Assembly: GCA_017471405.1 (NCBI GenBank) | Contig: JAFUTK010000056.1 | Span: 34,928 to 98,927 of the forward strand | Reading direction: 5' to 3' | From: Ruminococcus sp. | Lineage (GTDB): Bacteria > Bacillota > Clostridia > Oscillospirales > Ruminococcaceae | Length of the DNA stretch: 64,000 nucleotides | Program-made: the position numbers and the translations under genes | The notes under the pieces: generated by a model | The model's database searches: none | Told to the model about the DNA's origin: nothing | The model's input: only the letters and a program-made list of their open reading frames with translations | Part shown: positions 33,516-41,304 of the stretch, piece by piece | How positions within the stretch are numbered: position 1 is the stretch's first letter | Layout: every line of letters begins with the position of its first letter

Positions 33516-34283
33516 TTACTCCGTACAGCCCTCCGGCTGCTCTGTCAGAAATTTTTTCAGTTCCCTGAGGTATGCCCGCTTGCGGGAGCGGAGCATCTGA
33601 CCGTGGCCGAAGCCCCTGAACACCCTCACCCGCATATCCGGCAGATATTTTTCCAAAGCCCGGGCGCTGCGCTTGGGATAGGTCTCGTCGCTGCCGCACC
33701 AGTACTGCACAGCTCCGGTGTAGTCCTTGAGCTCCCTTGAGGGTCTGTAGGAATAGACCTCATTGCAGACGTTCTTTATTGTCTCCTCCTCAATGCCTCT
33801 GTAGATAAGGTCTGTCATTCCGGCGTTGCCCTTGCCGAACACCTTCTCCACTGCGATGACCGGCAGCTTATGCCCGTGCTTAAGGTAGTCGATGCCCTTG
33901 GTGAACAGCAGAGTGTAGGGTGTCTTCATCAGTCCAAGGCTGGTGCAGAAGGCGGCGTCCAGATGAACTCTATCTATGATGATATTCCCGCGCCTTATCA
34001 GCTCCAGCGTTACAGTCCCGCCCAGCGACATACCGCTGACGGCAAAGAGCCTGCCGCCGTACCGTCTGTTCACATACCGCTCTATATGCTCGCACTCCTG
34101 CTCTATGGTCTCAAAAATGCTGTTTGCGTAGGGGTCGTGCCCATCGAGGCAGGCAAGTATTACGCGGTAGCTTTTCGCAAGCTCGCGCGCAATATCAAGA
34201 TAGCATTTCTCGGCAGTGGTCGCCATTCCGTGAATGAGCATCACCGCCGGAGCGTCCACATTGCCCAGCAGCCGGAAGTTCAT
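33516..34283 (-). CDS. alpha/beta hydrolase
   Basis: The ~255-residue protein has the oxyanion segment LIHGMATTAE and the nucleophile elbow SGMSLGG (GxSxG). A late acid in CGSDETYP and a C-terminal GFGHGQML histidine complete a Ser-Asp-His triad. The substrate is unknown. The start is the second ATG of MSMNF, six bases after GAGAGGTG. It opens the operon hydrolase, HAD phosphatase, AlkZ-related, acyP. Confidence 0.85.
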   Translation of the reverse strand: MNFRLLGNVDAPAVMLIHGMATTAEKCYLDIARELAKSYRVILACLDGHDPYANSIFETIEQECEHIERYVNRRYGGRLFAVSGMSLGGTVTLELIRRGNIIIDRVHLDAAFCTSLGLMKTPYTLLFTKGIDYLKHGHKLPVIAVEKVFGKGNAGMTDLIYRGIEEETIKNVCNEVYSYRPSRELKDYTGAVQYWCGSDETYPKRSARALEKYLPDMRVRVFRGFGHGQMLRSRKRAYLRELKKFLTEQPEGCTE

Positions 34284-34329
34284 TGACATCACCTCTCTGT
34301 TGATCAGTATCTCCGTATTCCACATTAAT

Positions 34330-34358
34330 ATGATACCATTTTTACTCCCCTTTGTCAA
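34330..34358 (-). promoter_or_regulatory. sigma-A promoter of the hydrolase-HAD-acyP operon
   Basis: Minus strand TTGACA, 17 bases, TATCAT, 47 bases upstream of the start codon. Confidence 0.75.
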
Positions 34359-34363
34359 CGAGA

Positions 34364-34395
34364 GAAAAAAGCAGCCGGACGTAATGTCCGGCTGA
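34364..34395 (-). terminator. intrinsic terminator of the zinc-ribbon gene
   Basis: Minus strand CAGCCGGAC-ATTAC-GTCCGGCTG followed by CTTTTTT, just upstream of the next operon's promoter. Confidence 0.85.
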
Positions 34396-34412
34396 AATGC
34401 GCTTATTATTTC

Positions 34413-35255
34413 TTATCCTCTGATGATGAGGTTATCGGTGTTGGGGTTGTAAGCTACGCTGTAGCCCTTACCGTCGTTCATAAAGAAGTAGTAGAACTTA
34501 ACGGAGCCCTGAGCGGAATCCTCTGCTCTGAAGGTGTAGTTGTTAACACCTGTGTCGTTGTATGCCTTGAGAGCCTCAGCTATCTTGTTAACTATCTCGT
34601 CATTGTTTGCAGGAATATCTGCAACAGGAACGGAGGACTCATCGGGAGTGCTGCTGTCTGCAACGGACTCGTCCGGCTGGCTGGTCTCAGTAACGCTGCT
34701 GGTGTCGTCAGGTGTGGAAACATCGGATGTGCTGTCATCGGGAGCCTGAGAATCGTCAGTGCTGTCGGGTGTAGATACTGATGTATCGGCAGGAGCCGCA
34801 GACTGGCTATCCGGCTTGCTCTCGGGCAGCACCATGCTGCTGTTAAGAGCCGGCGCTTTTGAGTCGTCATTTCCCTTGCCGCCGAAAATCTTATAGCCTG
34901 CAAAGATAGCGATTATGACTATCAGCAGCACGCCGAAGGTGATTATTGCAGCTGTGATAAAGGTCTTCTTTGCTGCGCTCTCGTCGTAATCGTCATCGTC
35001 GTCATCATCGTAGTCATCGTCATCGTCATATTCGTCATCATCGTAATCGTCATAGCTCTGGCTCTGCTGCTGATTGCTGCTCTTCACAGCCTCCGCAGAG
35101 GAGAAGATTCTGGTGCGCTCGTCGTTATCGTTTTCGGGAGTATACTCTGCTGTTTCCTCCTCATCGTCCTCGGTGAGAAGGTTGTGGCAATATTTGCAGA
35201 GGATAGCATCCTCCGAGATTTCTTCATGGCAATAAGGACATTTCTTGGTGTTCAT
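34413..35255 (-). CDS. zinc-ribbon membrane protein with Asp-rich and Ser/Thr-rich linkers
   Basis: The 280-residue protein starts with a zinc ribbon (CPYCHEEI...CKYC) and passes through a near-continuous Asp/Tyr tract at about residues 65-92. It crosses the membrane once (TFITAAIITFGVLLIVIIAIFAG region) and continues outside as a Ser/Asp/Pro-rich stalk ending in a ~70-residue globular domain. Similar zinc-ribbon proteins are common in Firmicutes without known function. The poly-Asp tract comes from GAC/GAT codon repeats. The start is the ATG of MNTKKCPYC, after an AAAGGA site. Confidence 0.75.
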   Translation of the reverse strand: MNTKKCPYCHEEISEDAILCKYCHNLLTEDDEEETAEYTPENDNDERTRIFSSAEAVKSSNQQQSQSYDDYDDDEYDDDDDYDDDDDDDYDESAAKKTFITAAIITFGVLLIVIIAIFAGYKIFGGKGNDDSKAPALNSSMVLPESKPDSQSAAPADTSVSTPDSTDDSQAPDDSTSDVSTPDDTSSVTETSQPDESVADSSTPDESSVPVADIPANNDEIVNKIAEALKAYNDTGVNNYTFRAEDSAQGSVKFYYFFMNDGKGYSVAYNPNTDNLIIRG

Positions 35256-35488
35256 ACATTCCATTCCTTTCCGGTTTCCTGCCTCAGCCTGTGGGCATTT
35301 TGGCATTGTTTTACACAATATATAGTTATCTGTATATAAATATAACACATATTTCGGCAAATTGCAATAGCAAATAGAAATTTTTTTAATTTTAGCATAT
35401 CATTAAAACAGAGCGCACATAATTGTGAATTTTTATTGAAATAGTACACCTGATGACATTATTTGTATTATCTGTCCTCCCTGTCGGC

Positions 35489-35517
35489 TTGAAATCTTCC
35501 GCAGAATATGTTATCAT
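35489..35517 (+). promoter_or_regulatory. promoter of the GTPase-nuclease fusion gene
   Basis: TTGAAA, 17 bases, TATCAT, 32 bases upstream of the start codon. Confidence 0.6.
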
Positions 35518-35548
35518 TATCACAGCAAGAAAAATATGGGAGGGCGCT

Positions 35549-38125
35549 ATGAAAAAGGCTGTCATCGGCATACTCGCTCACGTTGACTCGGGCAAGACCA
35601 CCCTTTCCGAGGCGATGCTCTTCACCTGCGGAGCCATCAGAAGGCTGGGGCGTGTAGACCACAAAAACACATTCCTTGATACTGACGCCATCGAGCGGGA
35701 CAGAGGGATAACCATATTCTCCAAGCAGGCGCTCTTTGAGTACGGCGACACTGCCTTTACCCTGCTGGATACTCCCGGGCACGTTGACTTCTCCGGTGAG
35801 ACGGAGCGGGTGCTCTCGGTCATAGATGCGGCAGTGCTGGTGGTAAGCGGCGTCAGCGGGGTGCAGAGCCATACCCGAACACTGTGGAGGCTTTTGGAGC
35901 GCTACGGCGTCCCCACCTTCATCTTCATAAACAAGACGGATATGCCCGGAGCGGATAAATCCACCGCTATGCGGGACATTGAAGCGAAGCTAGGCCCCTG
36001 CTGCGTTGATTTCTCCCGCCCCAGGGAGGAGCTGCTGGAAAGCCTTTCCCTTTGCAGCGAGCCGATGCTTGAGCAGCTGCTGGACACCGGAGACATCTCC
36101 GATGAACTGATAAAGGAGGCAATATCGGAGCGCCGGGTGGTGCCCTGCCTTTCCGGCTCAGCGCTTAAGTCCGAGGGCGTGGAGCGGCTACTCTCCCTGC
36201 TGGATAAATTTATCACCGTACCGGAGCCCCGGGAGAGCTTCGGCGCCAGAGTATTCAAGATAACCACCGAGGAATCAGGTGCGAGGCTAACTCATATGCG
36301 CATCACCGGCGGGAGCCTCTCTGTAAGGGACGCCGTTGCCTACACCTCTCAAAACGGCGAGGAGCTTACTGAGAAGGTCAGCCGCATACGTATATACAAC
36401 GGAGAAAAATTCCGTAGCACCGAGACTGTCTCTCAGGGAGAGGTCTGCGCGGTGCTGGGGCTTTCCGCCTGCCCTGCGGGACAGGGTCTGGGAGATGAGG
36501 AAAGCGCGCAGGCTCCCTCGCTTACGCCGGTGCTTAACTACAGCGTCTTGCCGCCGGAGGGGGTGGACACCCACAGAATGTTGGGTATAATGCGCACCCT
36601 AGAGGCCGAGGACCCCACCCTGACCGTAGGCTTTAACGAGCAGACCGGCGAGATAACTGCCTCTCTTATGGGAGAGGTGCAGCTTGAAGTCCTCTCCCGG
36701 ATACTCTCCGAGCGCTTCGGAGTAGATGCCCGATTCGGTGAGGGCAGGATAGCCTACTGGGAGACCATAGCCGAGCCTGTGGAGGGTGCAGGGCATTTCG
36801 AGCCCCTGCGCCACTATGCTGAGGTGCACCTGCGTTTGGAGCCCCTGCCACTGGGCAGCGGACTGGAATTTGACAGCGAATGCAGAGAGGACACCCTCTC
36901 CCGCAACTGGCAGAGGCTTATCCTCACCCATCTGCGGGAGCGGGTACACAAGGGCGTGCTGACAGGCTCACCTATCACAGATATGAGGATAACCCTGACC
37001 GCCGGCAAGGCACATCTAAAGCACACCGAGGGCGGAGATTTCCGGCAGGCTACATACCGCGCCGTAAGGCAGGGGCTTAGATATGCCAAAAGCGTGCTGC
37101 TGGAGCCCTATTACAGCTTCCGGCTGGAGATACCGGCCTCCGCCACCGGCAGGGCTCTGACCGACCTTGAACGCCTCGGCGCGGAGATAGACCCTCCCGA
37201 AACGCAGGAGAGCCTCACCGTCATCACCGGCAGAGCGCCGGTCTCTAAGCTGAGATACTATCACACCGATGTGGCGGGCTACACCAAGGGCGAGGGCAGG
37301 CTTTACTGCGAGGCTGCGGGCTACGGCATCTGCACCGAACAGGAAAAGGCCGCAGCCGAAAGCGGCTACGACCCTGATAATGATATTGCAAATACGGCGG
37401 ATTCTGTGTTCTGCTCCCACGGGGTGGGGCACACCGTCCCCTGGAACGAGGCCAACGCCCTTATGCACGTGGGTCCCGAAGCAAGAAAAAGAAGCGAGCA
37501 GCAGGCGTTGGAGCTTAAATCCCGGGCTGACAGCTTTGTGCGCCGCGCCGCCGAGGACGAAGAGCTTATGGCTATCTTCGAGCGCACCTACGGCACCATC
37601 GACCGCAAAAGGCGGGACGCTCTCCACACTCCCAAGGAGCCGCCAAGACAGAAACAGAAGCCGGTACCCCTGCCCAAGGGGCCGGAATATCTGCTGGTGG
37701 ACGGCTACAACATCATCTTCGCCTGGGAGGAGCTCAAACGCCTTGCGGACAAGAGCCTAGACCTTGCCCGCAACGAGCTAATCAACCGCCTATGCAGCTA
37801 CCGCGGATTTAAGCAGTGTGAGCTTATACTGGTGTTCGATGCCTACCGCGTTAAGGAGCGGGAGCGAAGTGTTGAGAACATCAGCGGCATCAGCGTGGTC
37901 TACACCAAGGAGGCGGAGACCGCCGACAGCTACATCGAAAAGACCGCTCACGACCTCTCAAAGGGACACCGCGTTCGGGTAGCCACCTCCGACGGGCTGG
38001 AGCAGGTCATCATAATGGGAGACGGCGCGCTGAGGGTCTCCGCCAGCGAGTTCAAGGCAGAGGTTGAACAGGCAGAGCGTGCCGTTAAGGACTTCATCGA
38101 GGGGCTGGGAAGGCAAAGGCTGTGA
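35549..38125 (+). CDS. Tet(M)-like ribosomal GTPase fused to a Rae1/YacP-like A-site endoribonuclease
   Basis: The 858-residue protein has two parts. Residues 1-~640 are a translational GTPase of the Tet(M)/Tet(O) ribosome-protection type: G1 AHVDSGKTT, switch I RDRGITIF, G3 DTPGHVDF, G4 NKTD, then EF-G-like domains II-V (PLPLGSGLEF; TYRAVRQGL). Residues ~711-858 are a NYN/PIN nuclease close to B. subtilis Rae1 (LLVDGYNII, LVFDAYRV, TKEAETADSYIEK, ATSDGLEQ, GALRVSA), keeping all four acidic residues. Rae1 cuts mRNA in the ribosomal A site. A basic, proline-rich linker joins them. The domain IV tip lacks the YSPV loop of Tet(M), so tetracycline resistance is unlikely. I infer a ribosome-rescue or quality-control enzyme. 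Confidence 0.9.
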   Translation: MKKAVIGILAHVDSGKTTLSEAMLFTCGAIRRLGRVDHKNTFLDTDAIERDRGITIFSKQALFEYGDTAFTLLDTPGHVDFSGETERVLSVIDAAVLVVSGVSGVQSHTRTLWRLLERYGVPTFIFINKTDMPGADKSTAMRDIEAKLGPCCVDFSRPREELLESLSLCSEPMLEQLLDTGDISDELIKEAISERRVVPCLSGSALKSEGVERLLSLLDKFITVPEPRESFGARVFKITTEESGARLTHMRITGGSLSVRDAVAYTSQNGEELTEKVSRIRIYNGEKFRSTETVSQGEVCAVLGLSACPAGQGLGDEESAQAPSLTPVLNYSVLPPEGVDTHRMLGIMRTLEAEDPTLTVGFNEQTGEITASLMGEVQLEVLSRILSERFGVDARFGEGRIAYWETIAEPVEGAGHFEPLRHYAEVHLRLEPLPLGSGLEFDSECREDTLSRNWQRLILTHLRERVHKGVLTGSPITDMRITLTAGKAHLKHTEGGDFRQATYRAVRQGLRYAKSVLLEPYYSFRLEIPASATGRALTDLERLGAEIDPPETQESLTVITGRAPVSKLRYYHTDVAGYTKGEGRLYCEAAGYGICTEQEKAAAESGYDPDNDIANTADSVFCSHGVGHTVPWNEANALMHVGPEARKRSEQQALELKSRADSFVRRAAEDEELMAIFERTYGTIDRKRRDALHTPKEPPRQKQKPVPLPKGPEYLLVDGYNIIFAWEELKRLADKSLDLARNELINRLCSYRGFKQCELILVFDAYRVKERERSVENISGISVVYTKEAETADSYIEKTAHDLSKGHRVRVATSDGLEQVIIMGDGALRVSASEFKAEVEQAERAVKDFIEGLGRQRL

Positions 38126-38129
38126 GGAC

Positions 38130-38861
38130 TCACTGCTCCGTCAGGAATTTTAATATACCATCAGCGATGACGAAGCCCACCTCCCGCTGATAGGACATAG
38201 ATTCCAGCTTAGCCGCCTCCTCCGGGTTGGAGAGAAAGCCGCACTCCGCCATCACAGCGGGACACTGTGCATTGTGGATAAGAAACAGCTCATCGCCCAC
38301 CGGCTTGGTCTCCCTCTCGTTCTCCGGCTGGAGGTGGTTGCGGAAACGCTCCTTTAAGGTTTCAGCCAGACGGAGGCTTTCGTCGCTGTCAGCGCGGTAG
38401 AACATCTGCGCGCCGTGATACTGGGGGTCGGTGAACTGGTTCTGATGTATCGACACCGCCAGCAGCGCCCCACTGCCGTTGATGACCGCAAGGCGGTTGT
38501 CCATATCGGATATTTTCTGCCGGCGCAATCCCTCGATGCCCGCATCGTGGATAGAAACGTCGGTCTCTCTGGTGCAGACCACGTTATACCCCAGCAGCGA
38601 GAGGATATCCCGGGTGGTAAGCATAATGGAGAGGTTTATGCCCTTTTCCGGGACGCCGTCCACCGAGACACAGCCCCCATCGGCGCCTCCGTGACCGGCA
38701 TCCAGCACGACGGTGGGACGCTCCACCACAGCAGAGGCGGAAGCGGCGACGCTCTCTGCTCCCTTTTTAACGGCGTTTTCGGCTAAGTGTCCTCCTATCA
38801 CTCCTGTGGCGAGGACTGCCCCCGCGCAGAGGTATGTCATAAGCTTCTGTTTCAGCTTCAT
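38130..38861 (-). CDS. N-acetylmuramoyl-L-alanine amidase, CwlD-like
   Basis: The 243-residue Amidase_3 enzyme has an N-terminal membrane anchor or signal (residues ~8-28). Its zinc and catalytic motifs are VVLDAGHGG, the Glu in EKGINL, His in SIHQNQF, and the late Glu in MAECGFLSN. It cleaves the lactyl-amide bond of peptidoglycan. Length and layout match CwlD of spore-formers, which makes muramic delta-lactam, but related non-sporulation amidases exist. Its stop lies four bases from the convergent fusion gene. Confidence 0.88.
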   Translation of the reverse strand: MKLKQKLMTYLCAGAVLATGVIGGHLAENAVKKGAESVAASASAVVERPTVVLDAGHGGADGGCVSVDGVPEKGINLSIMLTTRDILSLLGYNVVCTRETDVSIHDAGIEGLRRQKISDMDNRLAVINGSGALLAVSIHQNQFTDPQYHGAQMFYRADSDESLRLAETLKERFRNHLQPENERETKPVGDELFLIHNAQCPAVMAECGFLSNPEEAAKLESMSYQREVGFVIADGILKFLTEQ

Positions 38862-38972
38862 AGCAATGCTCCCTTCAAAATAAAAGTGTCAGTAAATAAT
38901 ATGCTCGCCTGTCCGGAATATGCACAGGCGGGCATTATGTTTTGTATATTCGTCTATGCTGCCGATTATCAG

Positions 38973-39050
38973 GCGGAAAAAGTATTCCCCCGCCGTCAGG
39001 CGAGGGAGATACTTTTTCCGCAAGTCCCGAGCCGCCGCCGGCGGCGAGGG
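38973..39050. repeat. double-hairpin interspersed repeat, copy 7 (A then B)
   Basis: Module A arms GCGGAAAAAGTATTCCC and GAGATACTTTTTCCGC. Module B CCCGAGCCGCC-GCC-GGCGGCGAGGG. It lies in the 364-base gap between the amidase and the DUF4358 lipoprotein. The rest of that gap holds their promoters. Confidence 0.9.
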
Positions 39051-39156
39051 CAGAAAAAGGAACAGAATGAAATGCTGCTTGGGTCTGGTTATGTTTTTTG
39101 TCAACCTTTGCGGAAACTAACTATCATACAAGGGGCATCTTTAGCATTTATTACTA

Positions 39157-39185
39157 TTGAATTTATAGGCACGTGATGGTATAAT
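39157..39185 (+). promoter_or_regulatory. sigma-A promoter of the DUF4358 lipoprotein
   Basis: TTGAAT, 17 bases, TATAAT, 40 bases before the start codon. Confidence 0.75.
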
Positions 39186-39225
39186 ATCCTTATAAATGAT
39201 AAAATACAAATGAGAGGACAACATT

Positions 39226-39810
39226 ATGAAAAAACTGACAGCAATACTTGTAGCTCTCTGCCTGACGCTGGCTCTTGCCGGATGCGGAAGCGGGGAAAGC
39301 TCCTCCGAAAAAGAGGAGAGCAAGCCCTCCGAGAGCGTGACACAGACCACTCCCAAGGAGACAGACAGCCTCTCCGAGGACACCTCCTCCGAAGTGGAAC
39401 AGACCGTAGAAAGCAAGCTGCCCGCACTGGCGGAGAAGCTGGCTGCCGACTATCCGGAGGTATTCACCGGCTCGGCGCTCTACGGCAGCGCGGTGTTTGA
39501 AAAGAACTGCAAAAAGCTCTTTGCCTGCGAAGCTACTGACCTTAAGGACGGAATGATAATCTTCAGCAACGGCGGCGGCATCGCAGATGAGGTATCGGTG
39601 GTCTACCCTGCCGACGGCAACGCCCAGGGACAGACTAAAATGCTGGAGGCCCGCAAGGAGATCCGTTACGGCGACTTCAACGGCTACGTCCCGGAGGAGC
39701 TGCCGAAGATAGAGGCCGGCAAGGTCTTTACCGTCGGGGACGCAGCGGTGCTCATCATCTCTGATGACGCGGACGCCATCGAAAAAACAGTAAGAGAAAT
39801 ACTGGGATAG
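39226..39810 (+). CDS. DUF4358 lipoprotein
   Basis: The 194-residue precursor has a signal peptide with lipobox LALAGC (Cys20) and a Ser/Thr/Glu-rich linker to about residue 65. A ~125-residue domain with LFACEATDLKDGMIIFS and MLEARKEIRYGDFNGY follows, the DUF4358 pattern found in exported Clostridia lipoproteins. Function is unknown. It has its own promoter and a GAGAGG site, and a hairpin repeat separates it from the next gene. Confidence 0.8.
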   Translation: MKKLTAILVALCLTLALAGCGSGESSSEKEESKPSESVTQTTPKETDSLSEDTSSEVEQTVESKLPALAEKLAADYPEVFTGSALYGSAVFEKNCKKLFACEATDLKDGMIIFSNGGGIADEVSVVYPADGNAQGQTKMLEARKEIRYGDFNGYVPEELPKIEAGKVFTVGDAAVLIISDDADAIEKTVREILG

Positions 39811-39831
39811 TACAGACGGCTGTAAATCCAA

Positions 39832-39909
39832 GCGGAAAAACGGTATCTCCCCCCGCAGGGGGAGAATACCTTTCTCCGCACCTTCCCGAGCCGCCGCAGG
39901 CGGCGAGGG
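39832..39909. repeat. double-hairpin interspersed repeat, copy 8 (A then B)
   Basis: Module A arms GCGGAAAAACGGTATCTCCCC and GGAGAATACCTTTCTCCGC. Module B CCCGAGCCGCC-GCA-GGCGGCGAGGG. It follows the DUF4358 gene by 21 bases. Confidence 0.9.
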
Positions 39910-39928
39910 CTTACTGAAAGCGGAGAAA

Positions 39929-39982
39929 ACCGAATTGCAAAAATGAACCCGTCTCGTGTTTAGGGGTAATTTTGCAATCGGC
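39929..39982 (+). promoter_or_regulatory. structured leader of the transglutaminase-like gene
   Basis: CCGAATTGCAAAA pairs with TTTTGCAATCGG across a ~28-base interior that contains an ACCC/GGGT pairing. It sits 32 bases before the start codon. Without a downstream T run it looks more like a 5' leader structure than a terminator. Confidence 0.4.
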
Positions 39983-40013
39983 TGACTGAGATAACAGAAA
40001 AGGAGAACAAAAA

Positions 40014-41240
40014 ATGAAAACAAACGTAACTAAGCGCATCTGCGCGGCTGCGGCGGCACTTATGATGCTTTCCTGCACAGCCTGCGCTAACAGCGACAGC
40101 AGCTCCGAAAGTGAAAAGGAGAAGGAGACCACTACCACAACCACCGCCAAGACCAATGAGGAAAAGGCAAGCTCCGACAGCAATGAAAGCTCCGGTGACG
40201 GCTCCGAGCTTATCAAGAGCCTGACCGACAAGATCAAGGAGCTCTCCAACCGCCTTGACGATCTTGAAGAGAACGGCAATTTCGACTTTGATGAGGATAT
40301 CCACGAGGTGTATGACGACACCGCCGTGGTGGAGGCCTACAAGAAGAAGGACCCCTCCGGTCTTACCGACAGCAAGGACAAGTACATATACGACTGCCTT
40401 GTGAAGGCTGTAGACGAGATCATCGAGGACGGTATGACCGACTACGAAAAGGAGCTGGCGGTCTACAATTATATGTTCGACGCCACCCGCTACAGCTATG
40501 AAAACCTGAACCCCATCGACCTTGACGACGAGGAGGACTGGTCCCACACACCCTATGGCTTTTTCACCACCGGTCAGACCATCTGCGTGGGTAATGCCAC
40601 CACCTTTAAGCTGTTTATGGACGTTCTGGGCATCGACTGCGAGATAATCCACTCCACTGAGGAGGGCGAGCACGCCTGGAATATCGTAAAGATCGACGGC
40701 GACTGGTACCATGTTGACCTGACCTTCGACAACGGCGACAAGCACCCTCTCTACAGCAACTTCAACGTCACCGACGCTTTGAAGATGGAGATGAGCTACC
40801 CCTGGAACATAGAGGACTTCCACGAGTGTACCTCCACCAAGTACAACTATATGGTAATGCACGCCGTAGACTGCGACGATATCTATGCTCTGCCAAAAAT
40901 GCTTAAGGATACTCTTGACAAGGGCGAGAATGTGCTCTATGTTACCCTTAAGAATGAAGACAGCACAGAGCTTTACTCTACTATCTCTGAGCTCTCCGAC
41001 ATATACTATGCCATAGAAAGTGACCGCTACAGCATAACCGCCGGTGAGCCGCTGTTCAACGATGACTACACCGAGGCCACACTTGCCATTGAAATCACCG
41101 ACATCACTGAAATTGATGACGATGACTACCCCGACTACCCGGAAGAGACCATTGACATTGATAAGCTGGCTGATGCCTTCAACGATGCCTTTGACGGCGA
41201 GATAACAATCTCCGACGGAAGATACTACTGGGATTGGTAA
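40014..41240 (+). CDS. transglutaminase-like lipoprotein
   Basis: The 408-residue precursor has an N-terminal signal (about residues 8-27; SCTAC offers a lipobox-like cysteine), a Ser/Thr/Glu-rich linker, and a transglutaminase-core fold. The catalytic Cys is in GQTICVGNATTF, His in GEHAWNIV and Asp in WYHVDLTFD, so the triad is complete. Exported members act as proteases or peptide cross-linking/hydrolysing enzymes on the cell surface; the substrate here is unknown. The last ~150 residues are acidic and lack a recognised domain. A bidirectional terminator follows. Confidence 0.85.
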   Translation: MKTNVTKRICAAAAALMMLSCTACANSDSSSESEKEKETTTTTTAKTNEEKASSDSNESSGDGSELIKSLTDKIKELSNRLDDLEENGNFDFDEDIHEVYDDTAVVEAYKKKDPSGLTDSKDKYIYDCLVKAVDEIIEDGMTDYEKELAVYNYMFDATRYSYENLNPIDLDDEEDWSHTPYGFFTTGQTICVGNATTFKLFMDVLGIDCEIIHSTEEGEHAWNIVKIDGDWYHVDLTFDNGDKHPLYSNFNVTDALKMEMSYPWNIEDFHECTSTKYNYMVMHAVDCDDIYALPKMLKDTLDKGENVLYVTLKNEDSTELYSTISELSDIYYAIESDRYSITAGEPLFNDDYTEATLAIEITDITEIDDDDYPDYPEETIDIDKLADAFNDAFDGEITISDGRYYWDW

Positions 41241-41249
41241 TAATACATA

Positions 41250-41290
41250 TAAAACGACCTCCGGGCTGCCTGTCCGGAGGTCGTTTTATA
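41250..41290. terminator. bidirectional intrinsic terminator
   Basis: AAAACGACCTCCGG and CCGGAGGTCGTTTT arms, between two convergent genes. Confidence 0.9.
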
Positions 41291-41304
41291 TTTGATGGAT
41301 AGTT

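Noticed and set aside
34985-35050. Simple tandem repeat as a regulatory or phase-variable tract
   Set aside because: It is the coding DNA for an Asp/Tyr-rich linker with mixed GAC/GAT codons; no exact repeat unit is long enough to suggest slippage.
35549-38125. Calling the fusion protein a tetracycline-resistance determinant
   Set aside because: The GTPase half is clearly of the Tet(M) class, but the domain IV loop needed to displace tetracycline is replaced by an unrelated sequence, and a nuclease domain is attached.
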